This document shows, piece after piece, positions 14,981-22,700 of a stretch of 59,106 nucleotides of DNA; positions within the stretch are counted from its first letter, which is position 1; each line of letters opens with the position of its first letter. The notes below the pieces were generated by a model. That model was given only the letters and a program-made list of their open reading frames with translations. It searched no databases and had not been told where the DNA came from. Source of the stretch: Ignavibacteriota bacterium (GTDB taxonomy: Bacteria; Bacteroidota; Ignavibacteria; Palsa-1295); assembly GCA_003151825.1 (NCBI GenBank), contig PLYO01000045.1, forward strand, positions 1 through 59,106. The letters run 5' to 3'. A program made the translations under genes and the position numbers.

Positions 14981-15254
14981 AATTAAAAAAATACGCGTAA
15001 ACGGTAATAATAGTAATAACTTCACCTTCAACAACAAAAATTGGACGAACTTGTTTCATCGAATAGAATCGTTGATTCCACACATTATTGAAGGGAAAAT
15101 TTTTACGGCATTCCAACCTTCCTTTTGAATTAAAAACCCAATCCGAGGAACGAATGGCTTGTTCCACTTCGATTTTCGTGAACCCGCGACGAAATTCATA
15201 GCCCTCCGCATGAAGGGTCCATTGAATAGTTTGCCCATTGTAGCGAAAATCCAT
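14970..15254 (-). CDS. DUF4258-like protein, possible toxin partner
   Basis: A 94-residue basic protein. 'HAEGYEFRRGFTKIEVEQAI', 'GRLECRKNFPF', and 'VRPIFVVEGEVITIITVYAYFF' match the layout of DUF4258 proteins, related to the RelE/BrnT-type fold. It lies directly upstream of and overlapping the DUF2283 gene. The local sequence is more AT-rich than its neighbours, consistent with transfer. Role as a toxin is inferred from the pairing. Confidence 0.7.
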   Translation of the reverse strand: MDFRYNGQTIQWTLHAEGYEFRRGFTKIEVEQAIRSSDWVFNSKGRLECRKNFPFNNVWNQRFYSMKQVRPIFVVEGEVITIITVYAYFFNYEN

Positions 15255-15288
15255 CTCTTAGTGGAGTGCAAAGCCGGTAACCGAACGG

Positions 15289-16368
15289 TCATAGCACCCG
15301 CAATTCTTTCGGCGAAGTCGTCAGCACTTCGCAGCCTTCGCGGCGGATGACGACGTCGTCCTCGATGCGCACGCCGCCCAGGCCGTCTAAATAAATTCCC
15401 GGCTCGATGGTGACAACCATGTTTGGTTCGAGCTTATAGCGCTCGCCACGCTGCGAAACTTTGGGAAGCTCATGGACTTCGATGCCGAGTCCATGTCCGG
15501 TCGAATGGCCAAATTTCGAGCCATAGCCGTGGAGCGTGATGTAATCGCGGCAGACGGTATCCAAATCGCGAGCGCTCATGCCGGCCACTGCTTTGTCGAT
15601 TCCGCGCTGCTGCGCCGCGCGAACAATCTCGTAAATTTTTTGAAGTTCGGTCGAGACCTTGCCCAGCGCGACCGTGCGGGTCATATCGGAATTAAAGCCT
15701 TTATACACGCAGCCAAAATCGAGCGTGATGAGTTCGCCTTTGCGTATTTTTTTACTGCTGGCCGCACCATGTGGAAGTGCGGAACGCTCGCCGCTTGCGA
15801 CGATGATGGTGAAGGCCTCGCGCTCGCCGCCGCACTTCCGCGTTTGGTAGGCAATCTCGGCGGCAATATCCTGCTCGGTCACGCCCGGCTTGATTTCGGG
15901 AATAACTTTATCATAGACCATGTCTCCGATCTGGGCCGCTTTACGGATCGCGTCGATTTCGTCCTCGGACTTGATCATGATGAGCTTCTCGACGATTTCA
16001 TTCTGCGGATCGAGCTTGACATGCCGGAATTTCGTCCGAAGAAAATCGTACATCGAATAGCTGATGTGATTCTTTTCGAAGCCGAGATGATCGTAGTCGG
16101 AAAAAAGCTGCTTTTCGACCAGCGTATCGGGGATGGTGCGGTCGCGGTCGATGATCGAGACCTTCGCGCCGACCACTTCGGTCTTGACCTGCGCCTTGTA
16201 GCGAAAGTCGGTGAAAAAGTGCGGTTTGCCCTGCGCGGGAATGATAAGCAACCCGTTCGAGCCGGAGTAATTGACGAGATACTGGATATGAGGCAGGTGC
16301 GTAATGAGCAGCGCATCGAGCCCTATGTCCTTAACGGTCTTTTGTAATTTTGCTAAACGAGACATCAT
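15289..16368 (-). CDS. M24 metallopeptidase, Xaa-Pro aminopeptidase type
   Basis: About 360 residues. The start is chosen at MMSRLAKLQ (16368 or 16365), which fits the family; the frame continues to 16410 without family similarity. It has an N-terminal creatinase-like domain, then the pita-bread catalytic domain: LDFGCVYKGFNSDMTRT (metal Asp pair), KFGHSTGHGLGIEVHE (metal His), TIEPGIYL (Glu) and GGVRIEDDVV (Glu). It removes N-terminal residues preceding proline in peptides, in the cytoplasm. A long frame on the opposite strand is a shadow. Confidence 0.94.
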   Translation of the reverse strand: MMSRLAKLQKTVKDIGLDALLITHLPHIQYLVNYSGSNGLLIIPAQGKPHFFTDFRYKAQVKTEVVGAKVSIIDRDRTIPDTLVEKQLFSDYDHLGFEKNHISYSMYDFLRTKFRHVKLDPQNEIVEKLIMIKSEDEIDAIRKAAQIGDMVYDKVIPEIKPGVTEQDIAAEIAYQTRKCGGEREAFTIIVASGERSALPHGAASSKKIRKGELITLDFGCVYKGFNSDMTRTVALGKVSTELQKIYEIVRAAQQRGIDKAVAGMSARDLDTVCRDYITLHGYGSKFGHSTGHGLGIEVHELPKVSQRGERYKLEPNMVVTIEPGIYLDGLGGVRIEDDVVIRREGCEVLTTSPKELRVL

Positions 16369-16460
16369 AATGTATTGTAAATAATGCGGAGAATGGGGTC
16401 CGCTTGGCACCCCGGCGCTCGTAAACGCTACCGGAAGCAGGAAAGCTTCCCGATAATCCC

Positions 16461-16514
16461 GAGTTCACTGAAAAAGCTCCTTCTTTTCAAGGAGGGGAGT
16501 AATTCAGTGAACTC
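16461..16514. repeat. Palindromic element with 12-nt terminal inverted repeats
   Basis: GAGTTCACTGAA at 16461-16472 is the exact reverse complement of 16503-16514, and inside lies CTCCTTCTTTTCAAGGAGGG, a short form of the C/G-rich palindrome found inside genes elsewhere. It lies in the 175-base gap between the M24 and histidine kinase genes. Confidence 0.8.
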
Positions 16515-16543
16515 TATTATTGCTGGGAGTCTTTTGAAGAGAA

Positions 16544-18217
16544 ATGCTTCGACTTAGATTAATTTTATGGTACTCTTTGCTCGTCGTGCTCACCATCGGG
16601 GCGATTGGGCTGTTTCAGTATTTCAAGATACGCCAATCCCTCTTCGATGCGCTCGATACCTCGCTCATTGACGACGCGCGCATCACCCTGACCCTCATCT
16701 CCACGCTCCCGCCTACCTCGAACCCGCATGAGATGGTCCTGCACGGCGAGGTTCACACCGCTAATTCCCTGCGCGATTTGATTGACCGCGCGTTGACCGA
16801 AGTTCCCGATACGCTCAAAGGCCCGGCGCTCGCCGACCGTGTCGTCAGCGAAATCATTGACCAGGTGCTGACCGAGCTTTCGTTTCAGGACTCTACCGGC
16901 AAGACGGTCGATCCGCTGGACGCGATCGTCGAGCGAACGGTTTCGAGCCGACGGAATAATTTCGTCGAAATTTATGCGGTGACCGAAGACACCGCCGGCC
17001 TTCACCACGACGCACAATTTTTCCGAACGCCCAATCTCGGCCACGACACGCTGATGCGGCTCGTGCGAGCAGCGAGAATGCGTGCCGAAACGGACACGAC
17101 TTCGGCCTATCACACGGTCCGCGTTAAAGACGAACCCGTCCGCGTGGCCCGCGCCCATAACGAGCGATTCGATGTGTATGTCGGATACCCGGTTACGGAC
17201 ATCGAGGAGAGCCTGACGCGCGTACGCTCCTCGTTTTATATCGGCATTCCACTGGCGCTTGCGATTTCGATCTTCGGTGGCCTCTGGCTTGCGCGAAAGG
17301 CATTGCGGCCCATGGAGCAAATTGCGGATACCGCCCGCGATATCAGCGCGAAAAATCTTTCCCAGCGCATCGAGCTTCCCGGCAAGACGGATCGCGAACT
17401 CGTCACCCTGATCGAAACGCTCAACTCCATGTTCACGCGCCTCGAAAGTTCCTTCCAGCAGGTGAACCAATTCACTTCCGACGCCTCGCACGAACTCAAA
17501 ACGCCGCTTTCCATTATGAAGGGCGAAATCGAGCAGGCCGCGCGGCATTTGGAAGCGGCGCAATCGCTGGATCCTGAGGAGACGCGCCAAGTCCTGGCAA
17601 GCGCGATGGAAGAAGTCGAACGCATGGAGCGCATCGTCGAAGGGTTGCTCCTGCTCTCCCGAGCGGACGACCGCAAGCTCCCGCTGCATGTGGAAACCAT
17701 CAACATTCACGACTATCTCGAATCGCTCCGCGAAGACGGCGAGATTCTCGCCGAAGCGCGCGGCCTGACGTTTCTCAGCCACTTCGACGAACAGGCCCGA
17801 TATAAAAAAATCAGCGCCGACCCGACGCGGCTCTATCAGGTCGTGATGAACCTGCTCGATAACGCATTCAAATACACGCCCGCCGGAGGCACGGTCACGC
17901 TCTTTCTCAATAGCTCTGACCACGAGGTTCGCTTTGGCGTGGCCGATACCGGCATCGGAATTTCGAAGGAAGACCTCCCGAAAGTCTTCCGACGCTTTTA
18001 CCGGACCGACGAAGCCCGCGGCATCGCCGACGAGCGCATCCTCATGGGTGATGCGATGGGTGATACGGCCGGACGGCATGGCGATGCCGAACGCTCACTC
18101 GGACTCGGACTCGCCATCGTAAAATCCATCGTCGAAGCCCACGACGGCACCATCGCCGTCGAAAGCGAACTTGGTAAAGGCTCCCGGTTCACGATTACGA
18201 TGACGGCGGTGGATTGA
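16544..18217 (+). CDS. Sensor histidine kinase
   Basis: A 557-residue membrane kinase. One N-terminal helix (LILWYSLLVVLTIGAIGLF), a ~190-residue periplasmic sensing region, a second helix near 'IGIPLALAISIFGGLWLA', a HAMP domain, then a HisKA box with phospho-acceptor His316 in SDASHELKTPLS, and an ATPase domain with NLLDNAFKYTP, VADTGIGI and LGLGLAIVKSIVEAH. No response-regulator gene is adjacent, so its partner is elsewhere. The ATPase lid holds an extra stretch (DERILMGDAMGDTAGRHGD). The signal sensed is unknown. Confidence 0.95.
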   Translation: MLRLRLILWYSLLVVLTIGAIGLFQYFKIRQSLFDALDTSLIDDARITLTLISTLPPTSNPHEMVLHGEVHTANSLRDLIDRALTEVPDTLKGPALADRVVSEIIDQVLTELSFQDSTGKTVDPLDAIVERTVSSRRNNFVEIYAVTEDTAGLHHDAQFFRTPNLGHDTLMRLVRAARMRAETDTTSAYHTVRVKDEPVRVARAHNERFDVYVGYPVTDIEESLTRVRSSFYIGIPLALAISIFGGLWLARKALRPMEQIADTARDISAKNLSQRIELPGKTDRELVTLIETLNSMFTRLESSFQQVNQFTSDASHELKTPLSIMKGEIEQAARHLEAAQSLDPEETRQVLASAMEEVERMERIVEGLLLLSRADDRKLPLHVETINIHDYLESLREDGEILAEARGLTFLSHFDEQARYKKISADPTRLYQVVMNLLDNAFKYTPAGGTVTLFLNSSDHEVRFGVADTGIGISKEDLPKVFRRFYRTDEARGIADERILMGDAMGDTAGRHGDAERSLGLGLAIVKSIVEAHDGTIAVESELGKGSRFTITMTAVD

Positions 18218-18224
18218 TTTTTTA

Positions 18225-18311
18225 AGTGCCGGAGGCACGGCATAGTGGTAGCCCCGGACGTGAGTCCGGGGTTTGCGGTTTTTTAGATCCAAAAAGTCCC
18301 GAAGGGATGAC
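18225..18311. repeat. Composite hairpin repeats after the kinase gene
   Basis: Three short palindromes in a row: GTGCCGGAGGCACGGCA, CCCCGGACGTGAGTCCGGGG, and GTCCCGAAGGGA. Such GTAGCCCCGG-type elements are dispersed; related ones lie at 22678 and inside the gene at 41392. Confidence 0.65.
18252..18285 (+). terminator. Probable terminator after histidine kinase gene
   Basis: The stem CCCCGGAC / GTCCGGGG is followed by TTTGCGGTTTTTT. It lies 35 bases after the kinase stop within the composite repeat and could end that transcript. Confidence 0.5.
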
Positions 18312-18334
18312 ACAACTTCGCCGCACTCACCACA

Positions 18335-18541
18335 ATGTTGCCGTGTTCCCAACCCGTGACCCTTTTCGAAAAAGCATATAATGACGTCGCCGCAATTGTC
18401 CGAGAGTTCGAGGAACATCACGGCGAGTTCCTGGCGCATAAATATCAGGAGTCCGAAGTGCCCGCTGAGATCGACCGGCAGGTATATGAGCTTTATGGCT
18501 TAACGGCGGATGAAATTAAAATTGTGGAGGGAAACGGATGA
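18335..18541 (+). pseudogene. Remnant of Eco57I/TaqI-like methylase tail (copy 1)
   Basis: A 68-residue frame. Its end, 'EIDRQVYELYGLTADEIKIVEG', matches the conserved C-terminal tail of large restriction-modification methylases of the Eco57I/TaqI/PglX type, but the catalytic and specificity domains are missing. The stop overlaps the next gene's ATG (ATGA), so the tail appears translationally coupled to the ATPase gene. Two more copies of the tail follow at 19813 and 20887. Confidence 0.65.
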
Positions 18542-19494
18542 GGAATATTGAATTACCGACCGGTCTATCTCAACATGCGATTCGACATTTCTTGTCTGCA
18601 TGTAATTTTGAAGTTGTCGGCGATGAAGGCACAATCTCAATCGGATCACCCAAAGGGGTATTTTTTGCCGAACCGTTCGCATTGTCAATGCTTGCGGCAC
18701 TTGGCGATGAGGCTGCATCAAAGAATATAAATGTAACACTTGAAACTCCATCGGTATCAGGTCTTCGCTATGCGAAGCGAATGCACCTTTTCGAATTTCT
18801 AAAAGTGAGCTACGATCAGAGCGTCACGGAAAAAGAAGAATCTGGGAAGTTTATTCCAATCGCACGTGTGGCCAATGCTGATGCCCTCAAGGCATTCATA
18901 GCTCAATTGATGTCATTATGGCATTTGCCAGAAGAGTCCGCTGCAGCCGTCTCCTATTGCGTCAGCGAACTCGTGCGGAATGTTTTGGAGCACGCTGGCC
19001 CAAGTTGTGCGTATGTGTGTGCTCAGTATTACAAGGAGAAGCAACGAGTAGAAATCGGTGTTGCCGATCGCGGCAAAGGAATTCTTAGCTCTCTTCATCG
19101 AAATTATCCCGATCTTCGGACCGACCAGGCAGCGATCGTCGAAGCGCTAAAGCCAGGTGTAACAGGTTCGAAATCGTTTGAGAATGCAGGGGCAGGGCTT
19201 TTTTTTACGAAATCCCTTGCAAAGCTTTCGAGTTCTTATTTTAGTATCTATTCGGGAAAGGCTTGCTACCGTGTTCGTAAGTCGAATCCCGATGGACAAA
19301 TAACTCTTTTTGCAGACCCATTGTTAGATAAGCACGATCTCTGGGATAATCTGGAATATTGGCCCGGCACGGTCGTTGCGGTGGATATTAATGTGGGACG
19401 GCTTAAACATTTTCGTTCCACACTTGCCGCAATTAAAAAAGCGTATGAAACCGGTAAGCAGCCAAAGCCAAAACAAAAAATCCATTTCACATGA
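18538..19494 (+). CDS. GHKL-type ATP-binding protein
   Basis: A 318-residue protein. The N-terminal ~100 residues resemble a STAS-like region; residues ~130-240 form a histidine-kinase-like ATPase: CVSELVRNVLEHAG (N box), IGVADRGKGILSSL (G1 box) and ENAGAGLFFTKSLAK (G2 box). There is no phospho-acceptor domain. It overlaps the STAS-like DUF4325 gene by 4 bases. An ATPase plus STAS pair suggests partner-switching like anti-sigma kinase and antagonist, but such pairs also occur in defence islands, and the methylase-tail remnants point to that setting. Confidence 0.8.
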   Translation: MRNIELPTGLSQHAIRHFLSACNFEVVGDEGTISIGSPKGVFFAEPFALSMLAALGDEAASKNINVTLETPSVSGLRYAKRMHLFEFLKVSYDQSVTEKEESGKFIPIARVANADALKAFIAQLMSLWHLPEESAAAVSYCVSELVRNVLEHAGPSCAYVCAQYYKEKQRVEIGVADRGKGILSSLHRNYPDLRTDQAAIVEALKPGVTGSKSFENAGAGLFFTKSLAKLSSSYFSIYSGKACYRVRKSNPDGQITLFADPLLDKHDLWDNLEYWPGTVVAVDINVGRLKHFRSTLAAIKKAYETGKQPKPKQKIHFT

Positions 19495-19811
19495 CGCTTG
19501 AATTGTTTCCATATTTCGGAGCATTCGCTGAAGATAAGGGAGCGGCGAAGGAGCTTCGTGAAACCATCATTCTTCCAGCTCTGGAGAAGGGTGAACATGT
19601 CGTGCTCGATTTTTCAAAAATTAGATTTGCCACTCAATCACTCATTCACGCACTCATTTTCGAGCCGTTGTATAAGCTGAAAGAGGAAGCTCTTGATCGG
19701 ATGGAATTCCGACATTGTGCCGAGCCCGTTAGAACAATAATTGAAATCGTAGTCGGCTACGCATTCAATCCTCCTGTTACTACACACTCTCCAGTTTCTG
19801 AACTCAGTTAG
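19491..19811 (+). CDS. STAS-like DUF4325 protein
   Basis: A 106-residue protein with the DUF4325 layout: 'FAEDKGAAKELRETII' then 'EKGEHVVLDFSKIRFATQSLIHALIFEPL'. The beta-strand-plus-helix pattern is that of STAS domains (anti-sigma-antagonist fold), but the usual phosphorylatable Ser after the strand is replaced by ATQS. It overlaps the ATPase gene by 4 bases and is probably its binding partner. The tail (VTTHSPVSELS) looks unstructured. Confidence 0.78.
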   Translation: MTLELFPYFGAFAEDKGAAKELRETIILPALEKGEHVVLDFSKIRFATQSLIHALIFEPLYKLKEEALDRMEFRHCAEPVRTIIEIVVGYAFNPPVTTHSPVSELS

Positions 19812-19812
19812 A

Positions 19813-19955
19813 ATCAGCCTGCCGCCACGCAGCGCGATTCCGAGAAAGAGCAATTGCAACGTAAATGTGATTACATTGATGGCGAGATCGACCGGTTAGT
19901 GTATGGGCTTTACGGGCTGAATGATGAAGAGATAAGGATTGTTGAAGGCAGATAA
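19813..19955 (+). pseudogene. Remnant of Eco57I/TaqI-like methylase tail (copy 2)
   Basis: An open stretch without its own good start codon encoding 'QRDSEKEQLQRKCDYIDGE' and 'IDRLVYGLYGLNDEEIRIVEG', the end of a large methylase. Its stop TAA shares a base with the ATG of the membrane-protein gene (TAATG), as copy 1 does with the ATPase gene. Confidence 0.65.
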
Positions 19956-20482
19956 TGGCAGAGCCAACCGAACAAGTACGAGAAGAACGATGGTACGAAA
20001 GCCATCGAATCCTCTATGAATTAGCATATCGCGAATATGAGCAAGCGACGTTCGAGCTTCCCGGACGGCTTCGCGATAAGGTCTATGCGCTGCTTCAGCT
20101 TTATGTTGTGACGATCGGCGCGCTGTTTCCATTGCTCACGTCGATTCTCGCTGACTCGCGTTCCTGTCATTCCTCACTTCTATCCTACGCTGCGGGAGCT
20201 ATTGGTACCGTGCTTCTATTACTTGCTCTCTATTATATCCGCAATGGCATTCAGCTTCGCAGCTATGAAATTATGGATTCGACGTCCCTTCGGAAGCTCG
20301 CAATGGAAAAATACATGGATCCACTCGACCTCGTTAAAGTGCTTGAGAAACAAGTCTCTTTCATTCGAAAGAAGAATGCGGATTGGGCGGAAGAACTATC
20401 GCTGGACATCCGCCGTTCGTATCATTTGTACTTCGTTTCACTCATATTTTTAGCGGCATCTTATCTTAATACCATTTTATAA
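19955..20482 (+). CDS. Small membrane protein, possible SLATT-like effector
   Basis: A 175-residue protein I do not recognise firmly. A charged N-terminus (~45 residues, 'WYESHRILYELAYREYEQATF') is followed by two close transmembrane helices (about 47-66 and 75-95), a charged cytoplasmic segment, and a last hydrophobic stretch (YFVSLIFLAASYL). The two-helix-plus-helical-tail plan recalls SLATT-type pore-forming effectors of defence systems; this is a guess from layout. Its start overlaps methylase-tail copy 2. Confidence 0.6.
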   Translation: MAEPTEQVREERWYESHRILYELAYREYEQATFELPGRLRDKVYALLQLYVVTIGALFPLLTSILADSRSCHSSLLSYAAGAIGTVLLLLALYYIRNGIQLRSYEIMDSTSLRKLAMEKYMDPLDLVKVLEKQVSFIRKKNADWAEELSLDIRRSYHLYFVSLIFLAASYLNTIL

Positions 20483-20488
20483 TTCCTT

Positions 20489-20689
20489 ATGGCAAACGAA
20501 CAACAACATTCTCAAAATGGACATCGCCCGACGACCAACACAGAGTCGCCGAAGCGTCGGGTGCCACAAGAAGATGCAACAGTAGAAGAAATCGCAGAGG
20601 CCGCAGCTCATACAAGCCGCGCCGCCGAGAGCTTTCTTCCTTCTCAAGATCGAACCAACGGGCATAGCAAGTCGCATGCTCGTTCATAA
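20489..20689 (+). CDS. Small hydrophilic protein
   Basis: A 66-residue, Gln/Asn/Ala/Ser-rich, probably disordered protein (MANEQQHSQNGHRP ...). No family recognised. It starts 7 bases after the membrane protein gene, same strand, suggesting the same transcript. Composition is similar to the frame that follows, so the two may be parts of one decayed gene. Confidence 0.5.
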   Translation: MANEQQHSQNGHRPTTNTESPKRRVPQEDATVEEIAEAAAHTSRAAESFLPSQDRTNGHSKSHARS

Positions 20690-20886
20690 CAATTATTCTT
20701 CTGATTACCGAAGAACCCAATACTCCTCAACCATCTGAGGCTGCTCCTTCAAACACACCGGCACCAGCTTCAGAACCAAGTAGAGTTCCGACAGATCAGG
20801 CAACCCCGAGCGAGATTGAGAATGCCGTCGTGCAGACCGGCTTTATTACTGAATCCAGAAAGCCTGGTTCTGGTCGCCCTCGATAA
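20668..20886 (+). pseudogene. Pro/Ala-rich frame without start codon
   Basis: An open frame with coding character (LLITEEPNTPQPSEAAPSN ... TESRKPGSGRPR) but no ATG, GTG or TTG; only ATT or CTG could initiate near 20692-20701. Low-complexity, probably disordered, and similar in style to the preceding small protein. Either a gene with a rare start or a decayed one. Confidence 0.35.
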
Positions 20887-21049
20887 CCTCTCGTCGATCA
20901 ACAGCTCGCGACAAAGCAACAAGCTGCGGCTGCCCGGAGCGATTCGGAGCGGGAACCGCATCCTTCGGCAAGCTCAGGACAGGCAATGCTTGCTTCAAAG
21001 CAAATGCGATTATTTGGATGGGGAAATCGAGTCGGGCTGGAAGGACTGA
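20887..21049 (+). pseudogene. Methylase tail copy 3, frameshifted by a repeat insertion
   Basis: The first part reads LVDQQLATKQQAAAARSDSE in one frame, the second LQSKCDYLDGEIE in another. Together they fit the tail seen at 19813. The 37 bases between (20956-20992) include a CCTTCGGCAAGCTCAGG element; 37 is one more than a multiple of three, which explains the frame change. A second copy of the element follows at 21051. From 21074 to 21247 I see no gene. Confidence 0.6.
20962..20984 (+). repeat. CCTTCGRCAAGCTCAGG element, copy 1
   Basis: A 23-nt element within methylase-tail copy 3, 21 of 23 identical to the copy at 21051-21073. This motif is a common dispersed repeat in environmental bacterial genomes. 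Confidence 0.7.
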
Positions 21050-21050
21050 C

Positions 21051-21073
21051 CCTTCGACAAGCTCAGGGCAGGC
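21051..21073 (+). repeat. CCTTCGRCAAGCTCAGG element, copy 2
   Basis: CCTTCGACAAGCTCAGGGCA and three more bases, one base after the stop of methylase-tail copy 3; a near-identical copy of the element at 20962. Confidence 0.7.
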
Positions 21074-21247
21074 TCTACGCGGGAAGTTGATTTATGAATA
21101 ATTATTCATATTAAATCTTCGCATTTCGTTCCCAAACGAAAATCTTTCTTATAGACACTGCCAAAATTCGCTTAAAAACGATAGCTTTCATCCAGAAACT
21201 ACCTTTCACAACATCGATTTTATCACTTTTTTTGTGGCGTTTTTGAG

Positions 21248-21718
21248 CTAAATTCGGCAGTTTGCCAGGCCGCGTTTTTGGAGGTATTGCTGGTGGTATT
21301 CTTCGGCGCGCCAGAAGGGAGCGGCTGGAACGATTTGGGTTGCAATGGGCCGGCGGTAGCGCCCGGACGCGGCGCGCTCCTGTTTCGATTCCTCCGCCAG
21401 ACGCTTCTGCTCCTCTGTGTGATAGAAAATTACCGACCTATATTGCGTGCCCACGTCCGGCCCTTGGCGGTTGACTTGCGTGGGGTCGTGGTTCTCCCAA
21501 AAGACATCGAGCAATTTCTGATAGGACACTTCGGCGGGATCGAATTCGATCTGCACCACTTCGGCGTGGCCGGTGCGGTCGGTGCAAACGTCCTCGTATG
21601 TGGGATTCGCGGTGCGCCCGCCTTCGTATCCCACGGCTGTGGATTTCACGCCCTGCACGTTCCGGAATTCCACCTCGACGCCCCAAAAGCATCCGGCTCC
21701 GAAGGTCGCTTTTTGCAT
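21248..21718 (-). CDS. msrA: Peptide methionine sulfoxide reductase A
   Basis: About 156 residues from ATG 21718 ([13 protein letters not shown]); the frame extends to 21745 but the family begins here. It reduces methionine-S-sulfoxide in proteins. Seen: catalytic Cys in GCFWG, then [23 protein letters not shown], and the [18 protein letters not shown] block. No MsrB domain is fused. The C-terminus is short ([10 protein letters not shown]), with one possible resolving Cys near the end. Likely cytoplasmic, monocistronic. Confidence 0.96.
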   Translation of the reverse strand: MQKATFGAGCFWGVEVEFRNVQGVKSTAVGYEGGRTANPTYEDVCTDRTGHAEVVQIEFDPAEVSYQKLLDVFWENHDPTQVNRQGPDVGTQYRSVIFYHTEEQKRLAEESKQERAASGRYRRPIATQIVPAAPFWRAEEYHQQYLQKRGLANCRI

Positions 21719-21782
21719 AACTTCAAAAATAATTTTAGCTTCCAACGCGTGTGCCCCAATTTGAAATTAACCTCATAAGAAT

Positions 21783-21909
21783 GTCATCCTGAGTGGAGTT
21801 CGTCCGACCGGAGGGAGGACGAACGGAACGAAGGATCGCATTGACATAACAGGCGATTCTTCGCTACGTCTTGCTCCGCTTCGCTCCGCAAGACTTCGCT
21901 CAGAATGAC
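21783..21909. repeat. Dispersed GTCATTCTGAGC-type repeat, copy A
   Basis: Starts GTCATCCTGAG and ends CTCAGAATGAC, so its ends are inverted, with inner pieces such as GATTCTTCGCTACG and CTTCGCTCAG. Fills most of the gap between msrA and the next gene. Related: 29610, 32866, 58999. Confidence 0.8.
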
Positions 21910-21936
21910 GTAAAAATTTCCATTCAAATTGAGCTA

Positions 21937-22491
21937 CTACCTGCCAAAACGCCACAGCGTAATGGTTATCCGGTCATCCTTTAAAGTTCCAAAAATAGAT
22001 TGCATGCCGTTCATCATGTAGTCGATGTACCTCTCAGTGGATACGGATGGCTCGCCGATCGAAGCGGCTATGTTTTTTCTCAGTTTATTAAAATCTTCGA
22101 CCGTTGCGATCGACCCAATCTTTGGGGGAGAGGGAATCAAAACCGTCGCGCCGAAGGAGGTATCGTCCATGAAAAGAATGGTTACCTTCGATGGGAAGCC
22201 CTCGAACAATACGGGCGCGAAAACCATTTGTGTCACATGCGGCAGTGTGGCGGGGCGCCGTCCGAGCGTGGAGTCGAGAAAGCGCTCGTGCCATTCGATC
22301 GAGGGATCGGAAAGATCGGCGGCCGATGAATCCACGAGATGTTTGCGGCCCAAAAGCGCAAGGGCGTCACGGATCGAGAGCGCGTGAAGGATGTCCTTCA
22401 CATGAACGCTCTTCGGAGCGGCGGATACTTCCGAAAATCCCTGTCCCGCAAAAAAATGGAGCGCAAAAAAAAGCGCGATGGGTAAAAGCAT
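21937..22491 (-). CDS. Hypothetical exported protein
   Basis: A 184-residue protein with an N-terminal hydrophobic run (LLPIALFFALHFFAGQGF) that looks like a signal peptide cut near SAA-P. The rest is mixed alpha/beta, with a strand-rich centre (VFAPVLFEGFPSKVTILFMD) and a C-terminal ITLWRFGR. I recognise no family. It is followed on the same strand by the dispersed repeat at 21783. Confidence 0.65.
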   Translation of the reverse strand: MLLPIALFFALHFFAGQGFSEVSAAPKSVHVKDILHALSIRDALALLGRKHLVDSSAADLSDPSIEWHERFLDSTLGRRPATLPHVTQMVFAPVLFEGFPSKVTILFMDDTSFGATVLIPSPPKIGSIATVEDFNKLRKNIAASIGEPSVSTERYIDYMMNGMQSIFGTLKDDRITITLWRFGR

Positions 22492-22556
22492 GATACCTTA
22501 AAACATTTTCGGGCGGGGGCTCGGTTCGGCAATGATTTGAAAAGCGCGAGGGCAAT

Positions 22557-22590
22557 AAAAAAAAGGGCTTGACGTCATGCGTCAAGCCCC
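22557..22590 (-). terminator. Terminator downstream of the polyproline lipoprotein gene
   Basis: Read on the minus strand, GGGCTTGACG and CGTCAAGCCC (stem) flank a 5-base loop and are followed by a run of eight T. It is about 110 bases downstream of the stop at 22700 and would end that transcript. Confidence 0.8.
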
Positions 22591-22624
22591 TTCCTTTGTT
22601 CTTCGCTTGCTTTCCCCGCTACAC

Positions 22625-22654
22625 GCATCCTCGATCCCTCGGGACCGCCGATGC
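22625..22654. repeat. GCATC...GATGC element, intergenic copy
   Basis: A 30-nt element bounded by GCATC and GATGC with the core CTCGATCCCTCGGGACC. It is nearly the reverse complement of the in-frame copies at 24525-24555 and 40116-40146. Confidence 0.85.
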
Positions 22655-22677
22655 TTGCGCAGTGATGAAACAATTGT

Positions 22678-22700
22678 TGTAGCTCCCCGGAGTCGGGGCT
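22678..22700. repeat. GTAGC-type hairpin at lipoprotein stop
   Basis: TGTAGCTCCCCGGAGTCGGG followed by GCT forms a short hairpin directly after (minus strand) the stop codon of the lipoprotein gene. Similar in style to the GTAGCCCCGG element at 18246. Confidence 0.5.

Noticed and set aside
15472..16347. 291-codon open frame opposite the M24 peptidase
   Set aside because: The peptidase strand carries all five metal-ligand motifs; the opposite frame has no recognisable domain.
16565..18079. 504-codon open frame opposite the histidine kinase gene
   Set aside because: It is a codon-bias shadow: no family motif is visible, while the other strand has all kinase boxes.
18335..21049. Complete restriction-modification system
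   Set aside because: Only C-terminal tails are present; no methylase catalytic motif (NPPY) or nuclease motif was found.
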